Notes: generated by a model not told the origin, from the sequence alone. A stretch of 64,000 nucleotides of DNA from JBBQCW01 sp038319025 (GCA_038319025.1 JBBQCW010000003.1:178948-242947); one strand, 5' to 3'. Shown: positions 8,539 to 16,963, counted from the first letter of the stretch. Numbers and translations: made by a program.

Positions 8539-9927
8539 ATGAGCGCCACCACCACCACCGCCGAGATCGACCGTCAGCGCATCGCGGAGCTGACCGCCCG
8601 CGAGGAAGTCCGCCTGAACGACCGCACCACCGCCAGTCGGGCGATGTACGAACGTGCCGACACTGTGTTGAGCGGCGGCGTCGCCTCCTCGTATCAGCTG
8701 CGGGACCCGTGGCCGATCTACCTGGAGCGGGGAGACGGGCCGCTCGTCTGGGATGTCGACGGCAACCAGTACTACGACTTCCACAACGGCTTCGGCTCGA
8801 TGGTGCAGGGCCACGCTCATCCTGTGATCGGCCGGGCGGTGCAGGAGCGCTACGGCCTGGGTACTCACTTCGCCGCGCCCACCGAAGATTCGATCGCTGT
8901 AGCCACGGAGCTTCAGACCCGCTGGGGGCTGCCCAAGTGGCGGTACACCAACTCGGGTTCGGAGGCGACGATGGATGCGATCCGCATCGCCCGCGCCCAT
9001 ACCGGCCGCGACACGATCATGAAGATCTTCGGCTCCTACCACGGCCATCACGACGGCGTGATGGTGTCGATCGGCGTGCCGTACGGCGACATCGGTGACC
9101 ACGAGAATCTCGCGTCGCTCCCCTACGGTGCGGGCATCCCGCAGGCCGTCGTGGACTTGACCATCGCGGTGCCGTTCAACGACGCCGGGGCGATGGACCG
9201 CCGGATCGAACGCCTGATCGCCGAGGATCGTAAGCCGGCCTGCGTGATCATGGAGGCGGCGATGATGAACTTGGGCGTTGTCCTGCCCGAGCCCGGGTAC
9301 CTGCAGGAGGTGCGGGAGATCTGCACCCGGCACGGCATCGTCCTGATCTTCGACGAGGTAAAAACGGGCATCTGCATCGCCCCCGGCGGTGCGACCGAGA
9401 AGTTCGGGGTGAAGCCTGACCTCGTGACCCTCGCCAAGGCGCTCGGCGGCGGCTTCCCTGTCGGTGCCATCGGCGGCTCGGAGGAGGTCATGGCCTGCGT
9501 GGCTGACGGCTCCGTCTACCAAGTGGGCACCTACAACGGGAACCCTTTGTGCATGGCCGCGGCGCGCGCCAACCTCGAGGAGGTCATGACCGCGGATGCG
9601 TACACCAAGCTCGACCATCTCAACGACCGCATTCTGGCCGGCTGCGACGCGGTCGTCGCCGAGTACAACCTTCCGGGCTACACGGTCGGGATCGGGTCCA
9701 AGGGCTGCGTCACGTTCTCGACGTCGAAGGTGATCGACTACGAGACGTTCAAGGCCAGCCAGGACGCCGAGCTTTCCGACCTCGCCTGGCTGTTCAACAT
9801 GAACCGCGGCATCTACATGACGCCGGGCCGCGAAGAGGAGTGGACGCTCTCGATCACACACGACGATGCGGCGGTGGATCGGTACGTCGAAGTGTTCGCG
9901 GAGATGGCGTCCGACCTGATGAGCTAA
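8539..9927 (+). CDS. Class III PLP-dependent aminotransferase/phospho-lyase-like enzyme
   Basis: A 462-residue fold-type I PLP enzyme. Motifs seen are SGGVASSYQLRDPWPIYLER, VDGNQYYDFHNGFGSMVQGH, YTNSGSEATMDAIRIARA (cofactor phosphate cup), IFGSYHGHHDG, LIFDEVKTGI (PLP ring Asp) and the Schiff-base Lys300 in LVTLAKALGGGFP. It is closest in style to glutamate-1-semialdehyde aminomutase-like enzymes, but it is not HemL by context. With a kinase-like gene at the same locus, an amino-alcohol-phosphate phospho-lyase (a known class III activity) is a real alternative to simple transamination. The start is the ATG at 8539, immediately after a TATCGT box. It converges on the GNAT gene, with the stop codons overlapping. 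Confidence 0.85.
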   Translation: MSATTTTAEIDRQRIAELTAREEVRLNDRTTASRAMYERADTVLSGGVASSYQLRDPWPIYLERGDGPLVWDVDGNQYYDFHNGFGSMVQGHAHPVIGRAVQERYGLGTHFAAPTEDSIAVATELQTRWGLPKWRYTNSGSEATMDAIRIARAHTGRDTIMKIFGSYHGHHDGVMVSIGVPYGDIGDHENLASLPYGAGIPQAVVDLTIAVPFNDAGAMDRRIERLIAEDRKPACVIMEAAMMNLGVVLPEPGYLQEVREICTRHGIVLIFDEVKTGICIAPGGATEKFGVKPDLVTLAKALGGGFPVGAIGGSEEVMACVADGSVYQVGTYNGNPLCMAAARANLEEVMTADAYTKLDHLNDRILAGCDAVVAEYNLPGYTVGIGSKGCVTFSTSKVIDYETFKASQDAELSDLAWLFNMNRGIYMTPGREEEWTLSITHDDAAVDRYVEVFAEMASDLMS

Positions 9928-10682
9928 TGGGCGCTCGGCAGCACCAACGTGAAGTTACGCGCCAGCGGCTCGAAGCCGAAGCGCTCATAGAGCCGCTGGG
10001 CCGGGTTGCCGACGGTGACCGAGAGGCCGACGTGCGGCTCGCCGGCGGTGCTCAGGGCGGTCAACGTGGCGGCCAGTAGAGCTGAGCCCGTCCCCGGTGG
10101 GGCCAGCTCGGGATGGGCGAGGATCCACGCGATCCAGGTACCGTCGCCCGGAAGGCCGTCGTTCTGTCGCGTCACGATCACGCCGCCGACGGTGCGGTCG
10201 CGTGCGTCCAGCACGGCCCACGACGCTTCGGGGAGCAGCGGGCCGGTGATCTCGCCCGCGAGGAGTTCGGCGAGTTCGCGTGCCTCGTCGTCGTCGCTGC
10301 TGTCGTCTGCCCGGTCATCGTGGCCGAAGGGGAAAGCGGCCAGCGAGGCCGGCAGGAGCTGGGCGGGATCGGCGCTCAGCGGGCTCACGCGCATCCCTGC
10401 CGGCACCAACGCCTGCGGCCAGGATCCGGGAAACCGCCGCTCCATATGGGTACTGCGGCGGGCGATGCGCGCCCCAGAGCCGACCAACGCAGCGACAAGC
10501 GCCTCGTCGCGGGTGGCCATCTTCCAGCCCGCGAGGGTCACCACGGCCGCAGCGGCCAGGTCCTCCGGGGCCACGTCCGGCTCAGTGTGCAGGAACACCG
10601 CAAAAGGCGTGGGTCCCTTATCGATCGCCCGGTAGGTCGCGACGGGTTCGCCGTCCACCCCCGCCAGGGTCCGCTCGCTCAC
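9924..10682 (-). CDS. GNAT-family N-acetyltransferase
   Basis: A 252-residue protein whose last 100 residues form a GNAT fold: substrate strands (ASWAVLDARDRTVGGVIVTR), the acetyl-CoA loop ELAPPGTGSALLAATLTAL, and the closing motif NPAQRLYERFGFEPLARNFTLVL. The N-terminal half has no domain I recognise and may be a degenerate second GNAT unit (MERRFPGSWPQALVPAGMRV precedes a strand). It starts with the GTG at 10682, which overlaps the stop of the acyl-CoA synthetase gene (GTGA), so the two form an operon. The acyl acceptor is unknown. Confidence 0.75.
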   Translation of the reverse strand: MSERTLAGVDGEPVATYRAIDKGPTPFAVFLHTEPDVAPEDLAAAAVVTLAGWKMATRDEALVAALVGSGARIARRSTHMERRFPGSWPQALVPAGMRVSPLSADPAQLLPASLAAFPFGHDDRADDSSDDDEARELAELLAGEITGPLLPEASWAVLDARDRTVGGVIVTRQNDGLPGDGTWIAWILAHPELAPPGTGSALLAATLTALSTAGEPHVGLSVTVGNPAQRLYERFGFEPLARNFTLVLPSAH

Positions 10683-12118
10683 GCCTCGCCCTCGCCCCGC
10701 AGCAGCGCTCGCCTCACCTTTCCGCTGGCGGTTTTGGGCAGTTCGTCGACGAACTCGACGACCCGTGGGTACTTGTAGGGCGCCGTCGTCGCTTTGACGT
10801 GGTCCTGCAGCTCGCGGGCCAGCGCATCCGACGCACTGACGTTGTCGCGGAGCACGATCACGGCCCGGACGATCGAGCCGCGCTCCTCGTCGGGCGCCGC
10901 CACCACGGCGGCCTCGGCCACGGCAGGGTGTGACACCAGCGCCGATTCCACCTCGAACGGACCGATCCGGTAACCGGCGGAGTTGATCACGTCATCCGTC
11001 CGGCCCTCGAAAAAGAGAAAGCCATCCTCGTCCTGGGTCACCCTGTCGCCGGTGTGCCACGGGCCACGCGGCGCCGGATCCCCGAGGTAGCCCAGGAAGA
11101 ACGTCGGGTCGCTGACCGGATCCAGGACCAGCTCGCCGTCGACCACACGCAGGTCGATGCCCGGCAGCGCAAGCCCCATCGACCCAGGAACCGCGTCGCG
11201 CCACAGCGGCATGCCCGTGAGCTGCCCGGTCTCCGTCTGGCCGTACCCGTCGCGGATCCACAGCCCGGTCTCGGCATGCCAAGCGCGGAGCACCTCGGGG
11301 TTGAGCGCCTCGCCGGCGGCGACCAGGCCGCGCAGGTGTGAGGAGCCGGTCAGCGACCCCCGCTTGGCGATCACTCGGTACTCGGTGGGGGCCATGCAGA
11401 GGACGTTCACCCGCTCACGGGCCACGATGCTCATGCGGGTGTGAGGGTCAAAGCGGGCGTCGTGCAGGAGGGCTCCGGCACCGCGGATCCAGGGGGCAAT
11501 GAACACGTTGCGCGCTGACTTGCTCCAGCCGCTGGCGGCGGTGCACCACACGAGATCGCCGGGCCGCGCGTCCAGCCAGTGCTCCGCCTGCAGGTGCTGG
11601 CCGGCGAGGTAGCGCTGGCCGTGCAGCACGGCCTTGGCCTCACCGGCCGTGCCGGAGGTGAAGGTGATCAGGCACGGGTCGTCGGGGTGAAGATCGACGG
11701 GCGCAACGGGCTCGACCTCGTAGAGCCGCTCGTCGGGGACGAACAGCACCGGACAGTCGGGCCGGGCCGCCTCGACCTCGGCGGCGTTGCGCACGTCGCA
11801 CACGATCACCACGGGCCGGGCCACGTTGAACCGCAACCGCAGATCCTTGGCCCGGAGTTGCTCGGTGCAGGGCAGCACGATCGCCCCGATCCGGAAGCAC
11901 GCCACCATCGTGCACACCCAGTCCGGCCGGTTGCCGATCAGCGTCATCACGACGTCGCCGCGGCGCACACCGCGTGCGCGCAACGTGCCGGCCAGCCGGG
12001 CGGAACGGTGGGAGATCTCGCCGAACGTCCATTCCCGTCGCGCGCCGGCAGCATCCAGCTCGACAAGCGCGACCCGAGCGCGCGGAGCGGCGTCGACTAG
12101 ATCCCGCGCGAAGTTCAC
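10679..12118 (-). CDS. AMP-forming acyl-CoA synthetase (medium-chain/acetyl-CoA synthetase-like)
   Basis: A 479-residue member of the ANL superfamily. The ATP-binding P-loop is ITFTSGTAGEAKAVLHG, the A5 motif is RDGYGQTETGQ, the A7 motif HTGDRVTQDEDGFLFFEGR, the hinge DDVINSAGYRIGPFEVE, and the C-terminal catalytic Lys is in LPKTASGKVRR. Length and motif style match acetyl-/medium-chain acyl-CoA synthetases, which activate short or medium carboxylates. Translation starts at the GTG at 12118, preceded at 7 nt by TAGGGT rather than a ribosome site. It is divergent from the acyl-CoA dehydrogenase and coupled to the GNAT gene. Confidence 0.88.
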   Translation of the reverse strand: MNFARDLVDAAPRARVALVELDAAGARREWTFGEISHRSARLAGTLRARGVRRGDVVMTLIGNRPDWVCTMVACFRIGAIVLPCTEQLRAKDLRLRFNVARPVVIVCDVRNAAEVEAARPDCPVLFVPDERLYEVEPVAPVDLHPDDPCLITFTSGTAGEAKAVLHGQRYLAGQHLQAEHWLDARPGDLVWCTAASGWSKSARNVFIAPWIRGAGALLHDARFDPHTRMSIVARERVNVLCMAPTEYRVIAKRGSLTGSSHLRGLVAAGEALNPEVLRAWHAETGLWIRDGYGQTETGQLTGMPLWRDAVPGSMGLALPGIDLRVVDGELVLDPVSDPTFFLGYLGDPAPRGPWHTGDRVTQDEDGFLFFEGRTDDVINSAGYRIGPFEVESALVSHPAVAEAAVVAAPDEERGSIVRAVIVLRDNVSASDALARELQDHVKATTAPYKYPRVVEFVDELPKTASGKVRRALLRGEGEA

Positions 12119-12125
12119 GCGCTGG

Positions 12126-12131
12126 ACCCTA
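12126..12131 (-). promoter_or_regulatory. -10-like TAGGGT box, leaderless start of the acyl-CoA synthetase
   Basis: TAGGGT on the minus strand ends 7 nt before the GTG at 12118, with no Shine-Dalgarno in the gap. Confidence 0.35.
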
Positions 12132-12286
12132 TCCCTCGGCCAGGGTGATCTCGGGTCACGAGGGCACCAGGCAGCGGGAGTCCGTCAGGCGCCAGGTCGC
12201 TCGACGGCACGCGGATTGCGCTGGCGCGCCGCTATCCTCGTATCAACCTTTAAGAGCGACGCTTCCCCGACGTTGGAGATTCACCC

Positions 12287-13501
12287 ATGGCCATCGCGCC
12301 CCCCCAGCTGACCGACAAGACCGATGAGCAGAAGGCTATCTGCGACATGGTCCGCCAGTTCGCGGATGAGCAGATCATCCCGAACGCTGAGCACTACGAC
12401 TCCACCGACACTTATCCGGAGCCGATCATCGAGCAGCTCAAGGAGCTGGGCCTGTTCGGCCTGACGATCCCGGAGGAGTACGGCGGGCTCGGGCTCGATC
12501 TCACGACCTACTGCATGGTCGTCGAAGAGTTGTCCCGCGGCTGGATCTCGATCTCCGGTGCGATCAACACCCACTTCATTGGCAGCTACCTGCTCATGAA
12601 GTACGGCACCGAGGAGCAGAAGCAGCGCTTCCTGCCCAAGATGGCCACGGGCGAGCTGCGGGCCGCGTTCTCGCTGTCCGAGCCGGAGCTGGGCTCCGAC
12701 GTGCAGGCCATCAAGACGTCGGCCAAGAAGACCGACGACGGCGACTGGGAGATCAACGGCCAGAAGATGTGGGTCACCAACGGTCTCACGTCGACGATGG
12801 TCTTCACGCTCGTCAAGACCGATCCGGATGCGAACCCGCGCCACAAGGGCTTCACCTGCTTCATCTGTGAGAAGGAGCCCAACGTCGGTGAGAACACCGG
12901 CAAGTACGCCGGGCTCAACGTTCCGCCCAAGATCAAGAAGATGGGCTACAAGGGCGTCGAGTCCACGGAGCTCGTGTTCGACGGCTACCGCTGCCCGCCG
13001 GAGAACGTGCTCGGCGGCGAAGAAGCGGGCGTCAACGCCGGGTTCGCGCAGATGATGGATGCGCTGGAGGTCGGGCGCGCCAACGTGGCCGCCCGCGGCG
13101 TGGGCATCGCCCAGCGCGCGCTCGAACTGGCGCTGCGCTACTCGCAGGAGCGCAAGACGTTCGGCAAGCCGATCGCCGAGCACCAGGTGATTCTGTTCAA
13201 GCTCGCCGACATGGCGACCCAGGTCGACGCGGCCCGCATGCTCACGATGCGCGCGGCGCGTATGAAGGACGCCGGCGAGCGGTCGGACATGGAGGCCGGT
13301 ATGGCCAAGCTGTTCGCCTCCGAGGCAGGGCGCTTCTGCGTGGAGGAGTGCCTGCGCATTCACGGCGGGTACGGCTACTCCAAGGAATACGAGATCGAGC
13401 GTCTTTACCGTGATGCGCCGCTGCTGCTGATCGGTGAAGGCACGTCCGAGATTCAGCGGATGGTCATCGGCAAGAAACTGCTGCAGCGGCACAAGATCTA
13501 G
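12287..13501 (+). CDS. Acyl-CoA dehydrogenase, candidate methylsuccinyl-CoA dehydrogenase
   Basis: A 404-residue flavoprotein of standard acyl-CoA dehydrogenase length. It carries LGLFGLTIPEEYGGLGLDL, the FAD/substrate motif AAFSLSEPELGSDVQAIKT, QKMWVTNG, RKTFGKPIAEHQ, and the C-terminal catalytic block RIHGGYGYSKEYEIERLYRD with GEGTSEIQ. The phrases RGWISISGAINTHFIGSYLL and KMGYKGVESTELVFDGYR resemble, from memory, the acyl-CoA dehydrogenase of streptomycete ccr-meaA operons, which is assigned to methylsuccinyl-CoA oxidation. With Ccr, Ecm, MaoC and malyl-CoA lyase nearby, that role is plausible, but short/branched acyl-CoA oxidation is an alternative. GGAG lies 8 nt before the ATG. The following membrane-protein gene starts 3 nt after the stop. 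Confidence 0.88.
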   Translation: MAIAPPQLTDKTDEQKAICDMVRQFADEQIIPNAEHYDSTDTYPEPIIEQLKELGLFGLTIPEEYGGLGLDLTTYCMVVEELSRGWISISGAINTHFIGSYLLMKYGTEEQKQRFLPKMATGELRAAFSLSEPELGSDVQAIKTSAKKTDDGDWEINGQKMWVTNGLTSTMVFTLVKTDPDANPRHKGFTCFICEKEPNVGENTGKYAGLNVPPKIKKMGYKGVESTELVFDGYRCPPENVLGGEEAGVNAGFAQMMDALEVGRANVAARGVGIAQRALELALRYSQERKTFGKPIAEHQVILFKLADMATQVDAARMLTMRAARMKDAGERSDMEAGMAKLFASEAGRFCVEECLRIHGGYGYSKEYEIERLYRDAPLLLIGEGTSEIQRMVIGKKLLQRHKI

Positions 13502-13504
13502 CTC

Positions 13505-14071
13505 ATGAGCGGGGCTGACCGAGTCGAGGTCGACCCCGATCCCGGGGAGGACCTGGAAGCGCCCGCAAGCATGATCGGCGGGCGTGACCGGTACCGGCCG
13601 GGCCAGCATCGCAACATCGCGCGGTCGGTCTACGGACTGGTGCTCGCGATGTCCGTGCTGGCGGTGTACAGCAACGACCCGAGCGCCGACGCCCTTGAGG
13701 CGGCGGTCACGCTCGTGACTACCTCCGCCGTCTTCTGGGTCGCGCACGTGTATGCGGAGGATCTCGCGACACGCATCGAGCGTGGGCGAAGCGCCACCTG
13801 GCCCGAGCGACGCGTCATGTTCGCGCGCGAATGGCCGATTGTCGAAGCCACGGGGCTGCCGCTCGTCCCGCTGATCCTGGCGATCATCGGGGTGCTGCAC
13901 GACCATCGGGCTATTGACGTCGCGCTGTACGTAGGTCTGGCCGAGATGGCGTTTCTGGGCTTCGTGGCCGCACGGCGCAGCGGCGGGAAGCTGCCCATGA
14001 GGATCGCCTCGGCGGCGTTTTCGCTCAGCCTGGGCGTCGTGATCGTTCTCCTGAAGACATTGCTGCACTGA
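13505..14071 (+). CDS. Hypothetical four-helix integral membrane protein
   Basis: A 188-residue protein I do not recognise. An acidic N-terminal tail (EVDPDPGEDLEAP) precedes four probable membrane helices: SVYGLVLAMSVLAVY, AVTLVTTSAVFWVAHVYAE, LVPLILAIIGVL plus ALYVGLAEMAFLGFVAA, and the last helix FSLSLGVVIVLLKTLL. Between helices 2 and 3 is a basic cytoplasmic loop (RIERGRSATWPERRVMFARE). It starts 3 nt after the acyl-CoA dehydrogenase stop and is surely cotranscribed with it. Nothing in it points to transport or catalysis. Confidence 0.75.
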   Translation: MSGADRVEVDPDPGEDLEAPASMIGGRDRYRPGQHRNIARSVYGLVLAMSVLAVYSNDPSADALEAAVTLVTTSAVFWVAHVYAEDLATRIERGRSATWPERRVMFAREWPIVEATGLPLVPLILAIIGVLHDHRAIDVALYVGLAEMAFLGFVAARRSGGKLPMRIASAAFSLSLGVVIVLLKTLLH

Positions 14072-14102
14072 ACTCAAGCCCGAGCCTGATCAGGCCCGTC
14101 GG

Positions 14103-14108
14103 TAGGGT
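14103..14108 (+). promoter_or_regulatory. -10-like TAGGGT box, leaderless start of the SCP2-like gene
   Basis: TAGGGT ends 7 nt before the ATG at 14116; the gap (TCGAAGC) holds no Shine-Dalgarno. Confidence 0.35.
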
Positions 14109-14115
14109 TCGAAGC

Positions 14116-14487
14116 ATGTCCGACGACGCCCGCGTACTGATCGCCTCCGCCGTCCACGCCGCGCTTGAGGAGGTGCCCGCGCTGAAGCCGCTCAAGCTGA
14201 TCGTCGGCATCGACATGCGCGGCCGGGGCGACACGCAGCAGTTCCGCCTGGAGATGCCGTCGGTGACGGTCACCAAGGACCTCGCGACGGACGCCCGCAT
14301 CCGCGTGGACATCCAGCGCGCGTTCTTCAACCTGATGGTGGAGAACGGCGCCCAGGTGGCCGACTGGAGCGAGGCGTTCATGTACGGCAAGGCGAAGGCG
14401 ACCGGCAACGCACAGTTCATGAAGTTGATCGCCACCGTGGTTGAGAAGCAGGCCGAGCGCGACCGCACACGCCGCGCGAGTCACTGA
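14116..14487 (+). CDS. SCP2-like lipid-binding domain protein
   Basis: A 123-residue protein with the alternating strand/helix pattern of an SCP-2 (sterol carrier) domain: LKLIVGIDMRGRGDTQQFRL, then VTVTKDLATDARIRVDI, then RAFFNLMVENGAQV, and the C-terminal FMYGKAKATGNAQFMKLI, the 'G-x-KxxGN' ending typical of this fold. Stand-alone SCP2 domains bind fatty acyl or other hydrophobic ligands and often accompany acyl-CoA enzymes, which fits the neighbouring synthetase and dehydrogenase. The stop is 7 nt before the DsbA-like gene. The family assignment is by pattern only. Confidence 0.6.
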   Translation: MSDDARVLIASAVHAALEEVPALKPLKLIVGIDMRGRGDTQQFRLEMPSVTVTKDLATDARIRVDIQRAFFNLMVENGAQVADWSEAFMYGKAKATGNAQFMKLIATVVEKQAERDRTRRASH

Positions 14488-14494
14488 GGTCTTC

Positions 14495-15367
14495 ATGCCC
14501 ATCACCGTCACCCACTTCACCGACCCTGGATGCCCGTGGGCCTACTCGGCCCGCCCGTCACACGCTGCGCTGCGCTGGCGCTTCGGCGATCAACTCGACT
14601 GGCATCTGGTGATGATCGGGCTGGCTGAGCGGCCGGAGGCGTACGAGGAACGTGGCTACACCCCAGAAGGCCAGATCGCGGGCTACCGCATGTTCGAGGC
14701 GCGTTTCGGCATGCCTTTTGGCTTTGAACCCAAGGTGCGCGTCTCGGGTACCTCGCGCGGATGTCGCGCGGTCCTGATCGCCCGCGACCAGGACCCGGCG
14801 CTGGGCGAGGCAGCGCTACGGGCGCTGCAGTTCATGCAGTTCGCGACGACCGGGCGGCTCGACGACGACGCGGCGGTGCGCGACGCGCTGGCGCCCATCG
14901 ACGGGCTTGACGCCGACGCTCTCATCGCCGCCCTCGACGACGACGACGTCCTTGCGCGTTACGAGGCCGACCGCGCGCATACCCGCTCGGCTGAAGGCAC
15001 GCCGACGCACGCGCAGGGCAAGACGGCCTCTTACGGCGGCCCCGAGCGGTATACCGCACCGTCACTGATCTTCACCCGTGAGGACGGCACGAGCCTGGAG
15101 GCAGGCGGATTCCAGCTCACCGAGGGCTACGACGTCGTGTTGGCCAACCTTGATCCGACGCTGGAACGCCGGACCCCGGCGGCTGATCCGGCGGAGGCGC
15201 TGGCCGCGTTCCCGGAAGGTCTTACGACCGCCGAGGTGGCCGAAGTGATGCGCCACGACCTGCGAGAGCACGACATCGCAGGTGCGGGCGCGGCGCTCGA
15301 CGAGCTGGCGGCTGAAGGCGCCGTTCGGCGCGTGCCGCTCGGCTCCGACGCGCTCTGGACGATCTAG
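14495..15367 (+). CDS. DsbA-like (FrnE/HCCA-isomerase family) protein without the CXXC pair
   Basis: A 290-residue DsbA-fold protein: strand ITVTHFTDPGCPWAYSARP at the N-terminus, then a helical insert, then the thioredoxin return at about residues 180-215 (APSLIFTREDGTSLEAGGFQ). The active-site motif reads C13-P-W-A16; the second Cys of the usual CPWC is Ala, so a disulfide cycle is not possible. This leaves a glutathione-S-transferase/isomerase-like role or a monothiol reaction. The last 70 residues (LTTAEVAEVMRH, ALDELAAEGAVRRVPLG) look like a small winged helix, which is unusual for the family. The ATG at 14495 is preferred to an upstream in-frame ATG that would overlap the previous gene. 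Confidence 0.72.
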   Translation: MPITVTHFTDPGCPWAYSARPSHAALRWRFGDQLDWHLVMIGLAERPEAYEERGYTPEGQIAGYRMFEARFGMPFGFEPKVRVSGTSRGCRAVLIARDQDPALGEAALRALQFMQFATTGRLDDDAAVRDALAPIDGLDADALIAALDDDDVLARYEADRAHTRSAEGTPTHAQGKTASYGGPERYTAPSLIFTREDGTSLEAGGFQLTEGYDVVLANLDPTLERRTPAADPAEALAAFPEGLTTAEVAEVMRHDLREHDIAGAGAALDELAAEGAVRRVPLGSDALWTI

Positions 15368-15370
15368 ACT
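15365..15370 (+). promoter_or_regulatory. -10-like TAGACT box, leaderless start of the amidase gene
   Basis: TAGACT overlaps the stop codon of the DsbA-like gene and ends 7 nt before the GTG at 15378. No ribosome binding site is visible. Confidence 0.35.
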
Positions 15371-15377
15371 CGCCCCT

Positions 15378-16325
15378 GTGAGCGAAGAACTCCGTCTGAT
15401 CACCGCGGTGGGCACGCCCCCGCCGTCCTTGGCCCGGGTCCACGAACCGACCCGCACCCCGTTTCGAGTCGGCGCCGTGCAGCACCGCTGGCATGAGGAC
15501 CCTAGGGAGCACCGTGCGGCGCTCAGCGCGGGCGTGGCGATGGCGGCCGAGGCCGGCGCCCGCCTGGTCTGCCTGCAGGAGCTGACTCTGTCGCCGTACT
15601 TCGCCGTCACCCCCGACGGACCAACGCAGGCGGGTGCCGCGCCGGAAGAACTCCAGGGCGGTCCGACCCATGCCTTTGCCGCCGATCTGGCGGCCGAGCA
15701 CCGCGTACACGTGCACGCCTCGCTGTACGAGCGCGCCGACGCGCCGGACGGGCTGGGCTTCAACACCGCGATCGTCGTGGCGCCAGACGGTTCGCTCGTC
15801 GCCCGGACTCGCAAGCTGCACATCCCGATCACGGAGGGCTACTTCGAGGATCGCTACTTCCGTAAAGGGCCGCCGACCGCGGAGGCCGGGGGCGGCTTCC
15901 CGGTCATCGATCTGGAACAGGGAAGGTTCGGCTTTCCCACCTGCTGGGACCAGTGGTTCCCGGAACTGGCTCGCGCGTACGCCCTCGGTGGTGCCGAGGT
16001 ACTGGTGTACCCGACGGCCATCGGAAGTGAGCCTGATCACCCCGACTTCAACACGCAGCCGCTGTGGCAGGGCGTGATGACCGGGCACGCGATCGCGAAC
16101 GGGCTGTTCGTCGTGGCCGTCAACCGCATCGGGACTGAGGATCCACTCACGTTCTATGGGTCGTCGTTTATCGTGGACCCGTACGGCCGCGTGCTCTGCC
16201 AGGCGCCGCGCGACGAGCCTGCGGTGCTGGTGGCCGATCTGGATCTGGATCAGCACCGCGACTGGCTGGACCTGTTCCCCTTCCTGACGACGCGCCGGCC
16301 CGACGCGTACGGCTCACTGACATGA
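15378..16325 (+). CDS. Carbon-nitrogen hydrolase, N-carbamoylputrescine amidase-like
   Basis: A 315-residue nitrilase-superfamily amidase with an intact catalytic triad: Glu68 in CLQELTLSPYF, Lys146 in ARTRKLHIP and Cys189 in FPTCWDQWFPELAR. The CWDQWFPE sequence and the IPITEGYFEDRYF stretch are characteristic of N-carbamoylputrescine amidases (AguB), which release putrescine, CO2 and ammonia. A related ureido-amide is possible. An arginine decarboxylase/agmatine deiminase pair is not in view, so the pathway is incomplete here. The start is the GTG at 15378. It overlaps the next gene by ATGA. Confidence 0.8.
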   Translation: MSEELRLITAVGTPPPSLARVHEPTRTPFRVGAVQHRWHEDPREHRAALSAGVAMAAEAGARLVCLQELTLSPYFAVTPDGPTQAGAAPEELQGGPTHAFAADLAAEHRVHVHASLYERADAPDGLGFNTAIVVAPDGSLVARTRKLHIPITEGYFEDRYFRKGPPTAEAGGGFPVIDLEQGRFGFPTCWDQWFPELARAYALGGAEVLVYPTAIGSEPDHPDFNTQPLWQGVMTGHAIANGLFVVAVNRIGTEDPLTFYGSSFIVDPYGRVLCQAPRDEPAVLVADLDLDQHRDWLDLFPFLTTRRPDAYGSLT

Positions 16326-16963
16326 GCCTGGTTGCGGCCGTCGCCGCCATGGCGGTGGCGTTCGGCGGGGGGCACTACGCGGGCGCGGCGACTCGTCCCG
16401 CCATCCACTCCAACCCGATTCCCTTCCCGGCCGCGCGCAAGCGGGAGATGCGTGCCTACGCGATTCGCCACTACGGGTTGCACACGTTCGTCCTGGACAA
16501 CCCGAAGGTGATCGTCATCCACTTCACGCAGTCGTCGACCTGGGAGTCGGCGTGGAACACGTTCGCTCCTGACGTGGCCGACACTGAACTGCATGAGAAG
16601 CCCGGGGTCTGCGCGCACTTCGTGGTGGACCAGTACGGCGTGATCCATCAGCTCGTGCCGCTGGCGTACATGTGCCGGCACACCGTCGGCCTCAACTGGA
16701 CGGCGATCGGCATCGAGCATGTCGGCTTCTCTGACGCTCAGATCCTGGGCAACGCCAAGCAGATGCGTGCCTCGCTGGCGCTGACCTGCTGGCTGCGCGC
16801 CCGCAAGGGCATCGCGGTGCGCAACGTGATCGGCCACAACGAGTCCCTGTCCAGCCCGTACCACCATGAGAACGTCGTGCGCCTGCGAACGCAGACGCAC
16901 GACGACTTCAAGAAGTCCAGCATGCAGCGCTACCGGGCCCGGTTGCGGGCCCGGTGTGGCTGA
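16322..16963 (+). CDS. Exported N-acetylmuramoyl-L-alanine amidase-like protein (amidase_2)
   Basis: A 213-residue protein with an N-terminal hydrophobic export signal (VAAVAAMAVAFGGGHYAGAA). The amidase_2/PGRP fold follows: VIVIHFTQSSTW supplies the first zinc His, CAHFVVDQYGVIHQLVP the central strands, HTVGLNWTAIGIEHVGF the glutamate strand, and NVIGHNESLSSPYHH the later zinc His. These enzymes cut the lactyl-Ala bond of peptidoglycan in wall turnover or recycling. The start ATG overlaps the amidase stop (ATGA). The C-terminus is Arg-rich (RYRARLRARCG) and its DNA encodes a perfect 9-bp hairpin. Confidence 0.78.
   Translation: MSLVAAVAAMAVAFGGGHYAGAATRPAIHSNPIPFPAARKREMRAYAIRHYGLHTFVLDNPKVIVIHFTQSSTWESAWNTFAPDVADTELHEKPGVCAHFVVDQYGVIHQLVPLAYMCRHTVGLNWTAIGIEHVGFSDAQILGNAKQMRASLALTCWLRARKGIAVRNVIGHNESLSSPYHHENVVRLRTQTHDDFKKSSMQRYRARLRARCG
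16932..16955. terminator. Perfect 9-bp GC hairpin at the convergent gene end
   Basis: ACCGGGCCC (16932-16940) and GGGCCCGGT (16947-16955) pair around a 6-nt GGTTGC loop. The hairpin lies in the last codons of the amidase gene, just before the convergent HtrA stop at 16982. It has no T-tract. It may stop transcription from both sides. Confidence 0.4.

Noticed and set aside
8425..9861. Minus-strand open frame extending the glycosidase gene N-terminally for about 480 codons
   Set aside because: It is antisense to the PLP enzyme gene, has no domain and lacks codon bias; the glycosidase signal peptide begins at the GTG at 8424.
12281..14077. Long minus-strand frame opposite the acyl-CoA dehydrogenase
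   Set aside because: GC-driven antisense frame; the plus strand has complete acyl-CoA dehydrogenase motifs.
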